This document shows, piece by piece, positions 32,253 through 45,262 of a stretch of 64,000 nt of DNA (the first letter of the stretch is position 1; every line of letters begins with the position of its first letter). Source of the stretch: Entomortierella parvispora (lineage: Eukaryota; Mortierellomycota; Mortierellomycetes; Mortierellales; Mortierellaceae); NCBI GenBank assembly GCA_963573315.1, contig OY752152.1, forward strand, positions 806,001 to 870,000. Direction: 5' to 3'. Both the position numbers and the translations under genes were made by a program. Below the pieces are notes generated by a model. It was not told the DNA's origin and did not search any database. It worked only from the letters and a program-made list of their open reading frames with translations.

Positions 32253-33986
32253 GATGGATGACTGTTTGGGAAAGAAAGCGTAAAGAGAAGAAATGTTAAT
32301 TTAGCTCGCTGATGTTGTGGAAGGTGGGTGGGGCAAGTGGGCTGTCAAGAAAGAGAGCAGCAAAGAAAAAGTTGAACATGCAGGAAAGAAAGGAGCAGCG
32401 CCTTGCAGGAAAACAAAAAGAGAATGGGGTCCTTGGCTCCAACAAACAAAGCAGAAGGGCGTGCACGTCTACTTTGAGATGGGGCTGTTCTCCCCCTCAA
32501 AGTTGTGAAGCATAATGCCTTTCGCATCTCCAAGCAAGTGTCACAAGGACAAAAAACAAAAGGTGGCCGGGCGTCGATGCCTTTCGGCACGAGCAGGGCT
32601 TGAGATCGGCAATGGGCAACAACCAGAAGAGAGGTGCAAGCACCAGAGGAACGAGTCGTTCGTGTTCGTATCTCAAGAAGTACAAGACAACTCGAAAAAA
32701 GCAAAAGCTGAAGAGTCCCACACACTCTTGAGAAAAAAAGGAGAGACAACAAAGGAGAAGGATGAGTGCACCCACTTGTGCTGCAAGAAGGCCTCAATTG
32801 AAAAAGTGTGTGAGCAATGATCGCCCGGTCCGGGGGAGAAGAGGAAACAAGGGGAAGAAAAAATGGTAGCATCGTCTGTGCCCTTGGATGCTTTCTCTTC
32901 TCATTCGACAACGAACACGCTTTGAACAGGGAGTCTTGTTTCTCTTGGAGGACCCCTTTTAGAGGGGAAGGTTCGAAGGCAATTCAGTCCACCAAAAAAA
33001 CCCCGATACTCATCCTGATGCAATGGTCAAGGTCAGGATAGCAGCAGAAGGTTTGGACACAAGGACACAAGGCACTCAAAAAAAAAAAAAAAAAAAAAAA
33101 AGTGTCCTGGCAGTTGCGCGCCCCGAGAGGAATTCAATTGGGCATCTCTTTCTGGCCTTGGAAGGGTCTAGAAAAGTATATACTCTAGTAGCAGAGCTGA
33201 CCAACTCGGATCTAAACGCACTGCCCCCGTCTTCCTCGCCTCGGCTGGATGATCAGTCATCTTGCGTGAATGAACGTCTTGCCGGCAACCAGCATGACAC
33301 TCCTTTTTTTTCAACCCTCGGCAATTCTGATCCATATTTCAGTCGTCATGGGATAGGACCGAAAAAATACCCACATCTCCAGCAAAGTTGCTTGGTTGGT
33401 TCCTCGACAGATGAATGGATCTGGCGGAGGAAGAAAAAAACAGTAGAGAGCGGACGAACGGAAAAAACAACGAACGTACGACAAAGTAAAGTTTGGGGGG
33501 AATGAGGGGAAAGACTCGAGAGAGTTTTCTGGTTCTGTTCGCTCACCTTGGTTTTGTGTGTCTGTGGTGTTGCTCGGATGTGCTGAGAAAAGAGCAATGT
33601 AGAGGACGGGAGAAGTTGTGCGTCTTTGTTTGTGGGACAGAGGATGCAGGCAAGAGAGCAAAGAGAGCCAATAAAGAACAAAAGAGTTGGAGACGGGAAG
33701 TGGAAGGAGGCAGCAGATCAAAGAACAGGGTTCTCGGGCGAGGGTTGGTTTGGAGGCAACAGGAGAGTTTGCAGCGTTGTACACACGAGGGATAAATGAC
33801 AAACAGCCAAACAGGCGTGGACCTTTTTTTTTTTGTTTCTTTGTTTGCTGTTGTGCAACAGATGAATGAAAAAAGGATGGGAAAAAAGGAAGGAATGAGA
33901 AGGGATGGAGAGAGAAGAGACGAGATGAGAGGACGAGATGGGAGATGAGGAAAAGGAAAGGAAACAAGATGAGAATGAGAACAATG

Positions 33987-34026
<40 letters not shown>

Positions 34027-37000
34027 AGAGAAGGAGTGAGAAAAAGGAAGGAGAAAAGGAGAAACCTGCAAAGTGGAGAAAAGAGACAAGGGTGAGGGTC
34101 GGTGGGGACGAGCGAGCGAGCTGGATTGGTGCTGTATCCGTTTCTTTCGTTTCGTCGTGTAACCCGTGTTGCTTTGCTTCCTTTCTTCCGGCGGTGTGGG
34201 GTGACAGTTGATTGACAGCAGCGCAACTGGTACCCATGTTGGCGCCGACAAGGGAGTGCTGTGATACGACTGGGCCAGTGAGTCGAAGAAGATGTGAGCC
34301 GCGGGGAGATGAGAAGGACGGAAGACCGATCGACCTGTTCCTTTCGTTCGATTCCGTTCACTTTGTTCCTTTGGTTCCTGAGGCCAGCCTGCAGTCAGAC
34401 ACCTGTTTGCGGGGTGACCAGAGTGCCCTGTTGCCGGCAGGGCCTGCACGACAAGCAAATCCGTCGGTGCCAGCCAGGGGGGATTGACTATCGATTCTAC
34501 AAGAGAGCGACCTGGGATGATGCGGATAACGTCCTTGCTGGAAACAGAGAAGGATTCCATGTCTCTCCTTCGTCGTCTCGAGGTGTCGCCCTGGGCGCCA
34601 ACGGTCCGTCCTTGCCATGTCTCATTCCCTCTTCTCTCAAACAGGTCTTTCTTTCTCTCTTATTCTTGTTTGTTTCATTGATTATGCATGTACTCGTAGA
34701 GCAAGAGAGCGGGTTCCCTTGGTCCCTGCCACCATGCAGGCTACTCAGATCCCCCCCGTCGATCAATTGCTCTTCTGTCTTCTGTCAATTCTGCATTCTG
34801 TCAAAATGCAACATCAAAATATAAAGGTAAATTGCTGGCTCTGCTCCAGTGACCAGCAGAGCAAGAAGGTCAAACGTAAACCTGCACCTGCAAGGGCTGC
34901 AAATCACCCTCCGCCGCTCTCTCCAGAAATCAATTCTCCGGATGGTCAAACATGATTTCCCATGGAAGCGTCCAAGTGCCAGGCGGGTCTGACACCAAAA
35001 AAGAAACACACAGGGGGATCCCCACTTGCCATTGAGACACCAACCAGGTCTGTGTACGTCCAAGATCCAGGTCCCAAGGCACTTGCCCTGAGGTGAATCC
35101 CAGGCCCTCGACTGCATTCTTAACTGAATCAAGAGACAAAAGGCCTGCTCCAATTGGAGGGGATTTCCTTCCCTCACATGCCACTTTTCCCACTTTTTCC
35201 AAGGTTCTTTCTTGTCTTGAATAGTTTCTTTCCATGGCCATTTGTCCCACCTCAATGAGCGCTGGTGCACTTCACCTTTTGATACTTGCCGCATCGTCAT
35301 CATTCCATATCTTTGTGTTACCGCGTACCTCAGTTCAAGGCGGGCGATCTTCTTTATTGCTTTTCTACCAATTTGTTTTGTCTGAGACTCTTGCTTTCTA
35401 GAAAGATAAACACGAGCCTCATTCATCGGCAAAGCACTGTGAGAAAAATACCGAACTCTCATGCGTCTAGAGCAACTCGTGCACAGTTTGTGAGGCAATT
35501 GCGAGCGACGCCTGTTTGTGTGTGTGTGTGTGTGCATGTCCCCCCCCCTTCAAACCCTTTTACCCAAACAGAAAGGTTGAAGCTTTTTAGCACTGTTGAC
35601 TCTACAAGTTAACCTTCTCGCAGCTATCGCCCCCCTTTATCGTTTGCTCTTCTCTTGCACGTTATGGTTCTCCACTATCCTAATTTCCAAATCGCCAGTT
35701 TCAGCAGCAGTCCATTATCTCGAGGTTCCTTTTTTCCCACACCATATGATCCTCTGGGACAGTGTCCCCTCCGAAGTAGATTAGGTCAAGATATCTTCGT
35801 TGTCTGTTAAATCGGATACTCTTTCTTCCTTCTCCCTGAGCTCGTAGAACAAAGCGTTTTCTTTTTGGGTTGATCGTTAATCGTGTGATGGTTTTGGACA
35901 GTTTGGAGCTGATCCAGAGCGGGCGAACAAAGTTGAGAGGGTCAAGGAAACAGTCTCGATCCTCCAGCGCGTTGTAATTGTGGAGGGAGGCGAGACTAGA
36001 TTTCATAGATCTCATCAACGTAGACTGACGCCGAGCAAAAGGAAGGTGTGACAACACAAGGAGGATCGACACCAGAGAGCTTCTCTGCTGCAAACGCGAT
36101 CACGACGTTACCCAACGTCCTTTTCTCCTTCAGTCCACTCTGCATCCTGCTGGACAACATGAGGGCCGGTTAGTCTCATACCATGGTAGATGGAAGAGGA
36201 GCCCATGAACCAAGGTCAAATCCCGGTAATGTTGATGAGGAGAGGACACAATCTACTACGAACTCTGGACGCCATTTTGCCCAACGATCTTTCAGTTCTG
36301 CTACGTTTTTGTCTGCTTCGCCGCGAGCGTGCCTGAAGAAGACGTCATAGTGTGTTGTACGCTGGTGTGGTTGGAGAGACTGGACTCTTGAGAGAGTAGG
36401 GGGGGAGTCGAGGATACATGACAAAGAGTACAAAGCACCTTTGACCGCTGATCCACCCTTTGTGTCCTTGTTGACATTGCTGTTGGGTGTTGTTGACTCC
36501 GATCATCGCGTGGCAGAAGCACAAGAGATGTAAAGCGGGCTTGAACGGTGCGACATGTCATGTCGTGTCATGTCTGTCCGTCGCGTCATGTCCTTTTTTA
36601 TTGTTGCGTTCTGTGGACTGTTTTACTTTTGGGGAGGAGCGGGTCTTCTTCCAACCTGCAAAATGTGCCCTACTCAGCCTTTTGCAGTTTTGCCAACATA
36701 TTTCGCTGCTCTACCCTATTCCTTTGAGAAGACCTAAAACATAGAGCACAAGTGTCTAGTTATTGTGATATCCACCCTCTTGCCCTTGCAGACAGAAGGA
36801 TTTTCCGTCGATCCATTGAACCAACGAGAAGCCGGGAAGGATGATGGCATGTTGACGACGGACAGCGCTCAGGAAGAAGGTGAAGGGAAAAAAAAAGAGA
36901 AGTCGGGTGCAAGACGAAATAAAGGGGGGAGGACCTTAGACCTCGTGGCAAAAACCATGGAAAAAAACAAAAGACAAACAAACAAACAACTCGGCTGCCC

Positions 37001-38328
37001 CCAATGGCTGCCATTCAACCTCCTTGCACCGCCTTTGACATCATTCTGACTTGCGCGGAATGTAGACTGCGAAGAGAAGAGAGGGCCCCTTCCTGTCGGG
37101 GAGAGGGAAAGGTGGCAGAAGCAAGGCGGGTCTGAGGGTTTGGGATCTGTGAGCAGAAATAGAAAACAGAGAGGCGTGCTGGGGTTCTATCAATGTGAGC
37201 GGGAGCTGTGCTGACAAGAGAGCACGTTGCAAGGAGATGCTTATGCTGACTTGGTACATAATCAGAGATCGTGCCCCGTGCGAGCAATTGAGCCACACAC
37301 GGGAAGATGGCCCTTTGGGTGATAGATGGAGAGATAGCAGAAGAAAGAAGAAGAGGGAGAGAGGAAGGGAAAAAGCAGTAGACGAGGCAGGGGAAACATT
37401 TGATCCATTCGCAATTAATGACTATGCTTCACTGTGAAAAAGTCATTGTTGACTCCGTTTGTTTCGGACACACAGAGGATGGAGGAGGCAATGAGGTTGC
37501 AGGAAGACAGATTGCACCGGCGAGGGTTGTTCTGCCATGGTAGTCTTCTGCATCTACCGTGGAGTGCAAGCCGGCACTTTTCTGCCGCGAAAAAGGGGAA
37601 AGAGACCCAAATGGCGGCTGCCTTGCACTCCCGCCAGTCTGGCGGTAACACAACACGACCGCGACGCGTCCGAGATCAGCTAATCTCCGCGGGATGCATT
37701 GCCATGCTCCATGCTTTTTGGAGAGGACATGCAGCGATGGACTCGGGTCGGGTCGACGACGCCGTGTTGTGGCCCAGTGTGCCGGTACGAGCCAACGGGG
37801 GACCACGAGAAGAAGAAAGAGAAAGGAGCTCTGTGGGTGGAAGAAGAGAAGGAAGGAAGCAGCACTGCACCCTGTATTGGATGGAGGTGTGTTTGTGCGT
37901 GTGTATGTGTGTGTATGTGTGTTTGTGTGCATGTCGACTCCTTTTTTTTTTTTGGTTGCACCTGAGGCTGCGAAGCGTGTGTGTGCTCGTGGGGATGGAT
38001 GGATGGATGGATGGTGGGCAGGAGAGAGAGGGACGGACGGAGGGAAGCAAGGAAGGAGGGGATGGATGCTCTCAATGCACAACTCCATGGGGCCACACAT
38101 TCATTCATTCATTCACTCGTTCGTGTTCCCTCATCCCTCTCTCGCTCATCCATCCTTCCATCCATCCATCCATCCACTGCCTCCATCCTCCAGGCTTTTC
38201 CTCCTTGGTGCATCTGTGTTCCTGTGCTTCCCTGTGCATGTCACCTTCTCTTCTTGACTCCTCCCAGGGACCGCTCTTCTTCCTTCTTTCTCATTCCGAC
38301 TCCATCAGCACATCACAGGGTCCATGCA
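32253..38328. promoter_or_regulatory. Six-kilobase divergent intergenic region
   Basis: Between the divergent WOPR and CH-kinase genes. No open frame shows known motifs. Contents: A runs (33079-33101; 38 bases at 33987-34024), GA-rich and CT-rich tracts, a GT run (35517-35533) and GGAT/CATC repeats. WOPR genes in other fungi have very long regulatory upstream regions, so much of this may be regulatory or untranslated leader. A minus-strand frame near 35700-36430 is discussed in the findings. Confidence 0.45.
37993..38175 (+). repeat. GGAT repeat and complementary CATC repeat in the kinase leader
   Basis: GGATGGATGG and on (37993-38014) faces CATCCTTCCATCCATCC and on (38151-38175). They are complementary over about 20 bases, so the leader RNA could form a stem with a ~136-base loop, 150-330 nt upstream of the start codon. 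Confidence 0.6.
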
Positions 38329-41300
38329 ATGGCCGACTTCATAAGGACCCGACAAAGGAGTGGCGCCATCGACAGCGCCCGCCGCCCGCTACCTCCTCGG
38401 ACCTCAGCAGCTACCACTGCTGCCGCAAGCGGCGCCTTGGACAACAGCATCTTTGGCAACAGTAGCAGCAGCAGCAGCAGCAACAACTTCAATATCGGCA
38501 GCAGCAACAGCCCGTCGCCATCGTCCACGAGTCGCCTGCTCCCCCAGCCGTCCCCCAGCCAGCTTCTCCAGCCACCTTTTGTCCCTGTCCAGCAACAGTC
38601 GCGCCTCCACCCCGGTCTCGCCTCAACCCCTGGCATGACGAGGTTGCGCTCAGGGTCCAACCCGCTCGTAGAGTACCACACCCTTACAGCGCAGAGACGA
38701 GCTCGAGAGAGCAGCAGTAGCGGAAGTGGCGCCAGCGTCAGCACCAACGCGAGCTCTGGGACCAGCGTCAGCTCCAACAATACTAGCATATACGGCTCCG
38801 TAGACTCATCGTCTCATAGTAGGATGCCTTCTCACATCGACGAAACTGGGTTTCGAAATCGCTCCAGTCCAGGACCAGGGTATGGCCAGAGCAGTGCTTC
38901 CCGGACAGGAACACCAATTGGATCGACTGCGACACCAGGGTCTACTACGAATGCAGGGTCTTCATACTTGCCGGTGCACTCATCAGCATATTCTTCTCCA
39001 GGGACGACCACAAGAGCTAGAGCAGCCACGAGTTCCGGGACAGCAGGATATTTGGCGAGCGATAGAAGCACTCACTTGGCGCCAATGGTGCGGGAAAGAT
39101 CTTCTGGGAACACAAGTAACCTCACCGCCTCCCCGAGGCAGCCGCCCTCGCCTGTGCCTCGGACACATTCGCATTCAGTCTCGGTTCCAGCCGTGTACTC
39201 AAACCAGCTCTCGAGTCGGACGCCGACTCCTACGCGCTCCGGGACAGGATTTCCTTCGCCTCCTCCACCTGGCTTGCGCTCTTCAATCGCTTCTTCAGCA
39301 ACGTCGATACCTTCTTCAGCGCTATCAACTTCCAACCCGAGCCAGGGCTCAGCCACCGCAAGAGCCTCCATTACTCAGAGCTCACATAATATCCAAGGCA
39401 CCTCACCGTTGCAGGGAGCCTCCACCGTGGACGTTGTTGGCAAGCGTCTTCGAGAGCAACAACAACAGGATAGGTTCAAGGCAGCACAGAGCTTTATTGA
39501 GCGCACTACGGGACAACATTTGCCCTCGAGTGATCTGCACGAGTCCCTGAAGGACGGGGTTATTCTTTGCGAGTACGGCAGCTCTTTCTGAGAGTCGGGT
39601 ACATCTTTCTTGGCGAGACCTGTTGTTTTCAATTCTGACCTCTCTTGTCCAATGCATTCTTAGGCTGGCAAACCAACTGAGTCCCAAGATAGTACGACTT
39701 ATTAGTCGAAAAGAGTTTCCTTTTCTTCAGGTAAGATTTTTTTTTTTTTTTTTTTTTTGCTGGTTATACCTAGATCACACTACCTCCAACCTGCATCCCA
39801 AATCAGGAGCAACAAAGACCACGACAAACAGGACCAGAAAATAAATACACCATTGCCGACAACTGCGACAGTCTCGACGATGGATTTTGTTGACATCAAA
39901 TGGAATAGCCCAGTAAGGTGGCGGCACCCACACCGAAACATGGAAACACGACACAAACGCACCTCGCTTAAATATCCGATGGCATGACAACAAAAGAGAG
40001 ACATGGTTATTCTTGTATATGCTAACGAAAGCACTCTCATGCCCGTTCAATTACTGGTCCTACCCATAGATGGAGAACATCCTCAATTTTGTAGAGGCCG
40101 CCAGACAGGTAATCCTCGACCGTTTTTGTTTTGTTGTTCGAGCTAGGCAAGGAACAAACTAGCAAAATGATTTGCTAACTTTTTTATGTGAATACATTCC
40201 CTAAATCGTAGCTCGGTGTCCAAAGTTCTGATCTGTTCCAAACCGTGGACTTATTCGAGGGCAAAGATATGAATCAGGTACGAGGTTGTTCTGAAGATAT
40301 CCGACCAGCCAAGTCATTCACTCCAAAGATCGTTTATTAATATGTCTGCTTGATCATATCCAGGTGGTGTCGACAATACTCACTCTGGAGCGTGTGACAG
40401 CAGGAGGTGTTGGAAAACTGGCGATCAAGGAAAAACGACCAGGGCCAAGTCCAGTGATGCCCCCTAGGTCATCTCCAGCACAAACACCAAAGGGGATCAA
40501 TGGCGCAGTAGGGGTGACTCGAATGCGCTCCAAAACAGCACATGCCATTGGCGCGGCATCAACAACGGCATCCATCCGTCCTTCTTCATCCGCCTTTTAC
40601 GCAGCCCAAGTACGTAAGCTGGAGGAAGAGAGTATTCGATTTGCAAGCGGATACGATCGTCTCGATACAACTGCATTCAAAACCAACGATCGCCATCAAA
40701 GCTCTCCAGTGCCCAGCAAGAACTCGCCATTTCTGAACAGAGCATCAATGAGGCCAAGTCTAAGCGACATACAGGCAGGCTTACAATCAAACCGTCAAGA
40801 TGTCAGTTTCGGTAGCGACGACAGTTCCGACTTGAATCAACAGCAGGAGGCAGACATTCGGAGAGAGCAACGTGACTTGGTTTTTGGAAGTAGTTCTCCA
40901 GCAGGGTCTATTCCAAAGTCTGCATCAGGACCTTTCCTTACTGCTGAAAGTAGGCTATCAACTCAGGAGGTAGTGAGAAGAAAGAAGAAGAGCATTTCAT
41001 TGGACCCTAAGGCCGCCAACGCTGTCATGGGAAGCCCTTACCATCGTGATCCAGGCAGTCCAGGATTTTTGATTCAGTCTGCGTCATACAATGCCATCTC
41101 AAATATGAACGGCAATAATCAGCTCCTCAATCTGAAGCAACACTCTCGGTACTCGTCAGACAAGGATATCGCTAATAACAAGGCTGATGTCACATCCCCT
41201 ACATCTTCAAGATCATCTACACCAGTGCAAGGCGGCGTTCGAAAGAGCACCCTCTCAGATCAACCTATGCGTGAAAAACTCGAGCTCTGGGAGAACGACA

Positions 41301-44300
41301 CTCTCACAGCAACATTCGTATGTTGGCAAGGGATGACCTGTGCATGGCTATCAATTGAAACCCTTTCGTTGCCTACTTATCATGTCAAATTCATTTTATT
41401 TACTGTATTACAGAAACTAGGAGGCTTTTGCATTGGACGTGGTCAATTTGGTGCCGTTTACAAGTAAGTCATTAGAGGCAAGGATATTATAAAGGTTGTA
41501 GTTCAAACGGGGTTCTCATCTAACTATTCTTTGTTTCAAACTTTTTTGAAAGGGCTATGAACATGGTGACAGGACAAATGGTGGCAGTGAAGCGGATCAA
41601 AATTGATGGTCTCAAAGATGCCGAGATGGATTTGTTGATGCAGGAGGTTGATTTGCTAAAGTCGTTGGAGCACCCTTCCATTGTCAAATACGAAGGGTTC
41701 ATCAAGACGGACGGTCATCTCAACATCATTCTTGAATTCGTGGAGAATGGATCTCTTTTGACGACACTCAAGTCCTTTGGGACTTTTCCCGAGAAGCTCG
41801 TAGTGGCCTATGTGGTCAAGATCTTGGAGGGCCTCGTGTACCTGCATGGAAAAGAGGTTGGAGCAATCTCTGCAGCGTGATGACGAGCTGCTGATGGAAT
41901 GCGCGCACAATTATTAACCTTGCATTATTTTTGTACCCTTGTTCTGTTAGGTTGTTCATTGTGACCTTAAGGCCGCCAATATCTTGACAACAAAAAACGG
42001 CAATGTCAAACTCTCTGATTTCGGTGTGTCCCTCAATCTCAAAGTCAAGGAATCAGACTTTGGCGCCGTCGCTGGAACACCAAATTGGAGTATGTTGAGT
42101 TGTGACCAGATCTGGTTGTGGGCTGATTCATTTTGAGGACTCAAATCCAGGATGACTCGTATTTACGTGAACTTCTTTATTACTTTAGTGGCTCCTGAGG
42201 TGATTGAATTGAAGGGTGCCTCGCCAGCGAGTGACATCTGGTCCCTAGGGTGCACCATCATTGAGATGCTGACTGGACGGCCGCCCTACGCCGAACTGCT
42301 GGCCATGACCACACTCTTCCGCATCGTAGAAGACGAGAGACCGCCACTTCCCAACAATTTGTCAGTAGACCTTTTGGACTTTCTCTGTCAGTGCTTTCAA
42401 AAAGACCCGACATTGAGGCCCAGCGCAGGCGCGCTTGGGCGGCACGTCTGGGTTAAGCGCAATTTCGCCTCAAGGGTACGATTTTTAAGCCTTTCTGTGT
42501 CAGTATCTTCGAGGTCTGCTACAGGAATCTAACCATTAGTGATCGGACCAAATTATTTATTCTTTAGGAACTAAAGTCAATGGACAGTCTACCGTATATG
42601 ACGCGAAAATCATTGGAACCAAGGGATAAATCGCTTATCGCAGCAGCGCTGGAAGAAAGCGCCAAAAGAGCATCTACACCCCTGGGACTTACATCCGGAG
42701 CGCCGCCTCCTGCACCCTCAGCCTCGATTTTTCACATGGGAGTGCGTGGAGTGCGACGTGCGAGTGTGGATAGTGCCAGCGGTTACTACTCTTCGACTGT
42801 CCCAGGACCATCGATCTCACAGGAAAAGATGTTTGAGATTAACAAAGCAAAGATAGGAAACCATCATCAGTTTGTGAAGAGCTCTTTTGCGAAACGTAAG
42901 CAACGCCGCCTTGCTTGTAGACTTGCACATTTCCTTCTCAAGCTTTGTGATACTAACGCCCACTTCCAAAACAGCTGTTGAATGTAGGCTGTGTCATGAT
43001 TTTGTCAAGAAGCAAGCAGTGATCTGTCAAGGTTCGTTTCAGAAATGAATCTCATCAAAACTTTTGTTTGAGGTCCGGTGGAACTCATATTTTCTTTATT
43101 ATTTTTCACTCTTTTCCTGTCATCCAGACTGCAGCTTGGTATTCCATAGAAAGTGTCAATTTTACGTTGGAGAGACCTGCTTTCCAGGTCCTCATCTCTC
43201 TTACTTTGGGCAACCTTCGCCAGCTCAATCCGTCCCAAACTTGAAGTTGTTGGCTAATGGACTTCCTCTTGGAAGCAGTCGTCCAAGCTCTAGGACCTCA
43301 CAACAAAACGACAGATCGAGATCCGTGACACCTTCGCAAGGAGCCAACCGACTATGCCCAACTCCTCCTCCTTTGTCTTTCTCTAAGCGCGAGCCAGTCG
43401 TATCTAATGATCGAGCAGATCGGCACCAGATGTCACCACCTCCATTGCCAACCAGCTCTCTCTACCGAATCAGTTCTACGGAGAGTTACTCTGAATCAAG
43501 TCCTTACAACAGTCAGAGCCAGCCACCCCGACCTCCAAGTCGCCAGACTGACAGTCCCACTTCGCCTACACTTTCAGGATTGCGCAACTTGATTTCCGGG
43601 CCAAGGCGCTTTTCGTTTGGGGCCAAGAAAACAACCCAGGGCTCCCCAAATACTAACAACCATCCGTTGCCAACACCTCCTACCTCCTATACCTCCAATT
43701 CGACAGTCTTCCATACTCAACGGCAAACCCCAACTCCTGATTCTGGACGTTCTTCAGCTACTGGATACTCCTCAGGTCCAACAACACCGCCTCAAAAATC
43801 ACTACCAGTTCCGATTATGGGATCAAAGAATGGATCGGCTGGTCGCCTGTACCGCGGACGGGAATACTTGCCAGGAGGACCACTTGATCCTTATGACGAT
43901 GACCAAAGCAACACTATTCTCAACAACTATGGACGGGGCCACCAAAGACCGAGCTCCATCACGATTTTCTCCACCAGCGCACCACCAGTGCCCGCTGATT
44001 ATTCGTCCGACAGTCGATCCTCGAGCATTGTCTCATTGCAGGCGTCCTTGAACTCCTCCTTCACCAAGTACTCTGACGATGAAGATGACGACCACAACAT
44101 TGACGATATTGATGACATGGACGAGAGGGATCTGGAGGCGTTGTTAATTCCATCCGTCGTCCGGACACCTAGGACCAGCATCGATGCAGGTCATCCTATG
44201 ACTGGGTACCGAAGCAAAAGTCAGTCGATCAGCCAGACACTAAGTCAACAGCAACATCAGCAACAGCACCAAAACCGACTGGATGAAGAGTTTGCATCCT

Positions 44301-45262
44301 TGAAGGCGTTCAAAACCAACTCTGTGGCCAAGGATATCCCCAAAAAGTCGCCGCCAAAAGCCCCAACAGCAATCAGTTTTGGATCACCCCCAGGAGACCG
44401 AGGCTCATTTATTCCCCATCATCGCGCGCAGCGATCGTTTGGATCGACTGCCGCAACTGCTGCTGTTACTGCCGCCGCTCCCCCAACGACGCCTTCTCCT
44501 GCTTCGAGACAGCGAAAGATTTCGACCAGTAGCTCCTCGGGCTCGTCTCTGGGCTCCATTGCGGCGCAACTCGAAGAAGAGGAACGAATGATGAGAATGC
44601 CTGTTAGCCTTACTCCTTTCCCAGCCAGCAAGAGTCCAAAGCCTCAGTCCGCATATCAGTTGGCCACATCCCCCCCACAATCATCTCATGTTGGTCTCAA
44701 GACAATGCTCAGTCGGCTGTCGACTTCGACTTCAAACACCTCTTCGTCAGCAGCGACCAGTTTGAATGTGGCACCAACGGCGCAGGAGGCTGAGTTAACC
44801 CAAACGAGTCGGAATTCATCTAAAGCTTCAGCGGCCTATAGTGCAGCGGCCCGTCATCAAATCCAGGCTCCCTTGCAATACCAACAGCATCCCCATTCGC
44901 AACCACCGCCTAGATCAATCCATCCGCTCCAGCCTTCGTCCCTGGAGGCTCTCCCAGATTACAACAGCCATCCGTATGGAGGCCCAGTCAAAGCCGAGGT
45001 TTACCCACAGCATCTTCATGGGTACGGACCAGGGAATGGAGGCAGTAATGGATTTTTGCCAGGGAACAATGGTCGGAATGGACGAGCAACACCAGTGAGC
45101 GACCTTATGGTATCCCCACCGATCCCAGCTCCATTGTCATCAAATAATAACTCAACTACGGTCGCATCCTCTGCTGCGGCGGCAGCTGCCTCATTGGCTT
45201 CCTCGGCACTGAAGCGCGGAGGAAAAGTGATTCGACGTAGCATTGGCGCTACGGAGCGTTGA
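38329..45262 (+). CDS. CH domain - Cdc7/SepH-like kinase - C1 zinc finger protein
   Basis: Twelve exons: 38329-39572, 39664-39730, 40070-40108, 40212-40277, 40364-41317, 41414-41463, 41553-41856, 41951-42089, 42189-42475, 42568-42895, 42975-43031 and 43128-45262; 1,889 residues. Residues 1-380 are Ser/Thr-rich. A calponin-homology domain spans about 382-485 (SLKDGVILCELANQLSP, MENILNFVEAA, LFEGKDMNQVV). The kinase spans about 791-1050: P-loop GRGQFG (798-803), Lys820, catalytic loop HCDLKAAN (Asp913) with Cys for the usual Arg, DFG 931-933, APEVIE. It is closest in pattern to STE-group Cdc7/SepH kinases of the septation network. An atypical C1 finger follows (about 1148-1193; CxxC, CxxC, HxxC, final Cys). 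The tail is Ser/Pro-rich. Likely links actin or septum signalling; partners unknown. The exon 7 donor (GTTGGA) is weak. Confidence 0.85.

Noticed and set aside
33311..34361. Long minus-strand open frames with Phe/Ser/Pro runs
   Set aside because: They arise from a 38-base A run and GA-rich DNA; no protein-like sequence.
34785..35537. 250-codon minus-strand open frame
   Set aside because: Trp/Arg-rich translation without motifs, overlapping a GT repeat; likely chance.
37429..38108. Several overlapping frames on both strands upstream of the kinase
   Set aside because: Low-complexity His/Thr/Cys or Gly/Arg translations of simple repeats in the leader.
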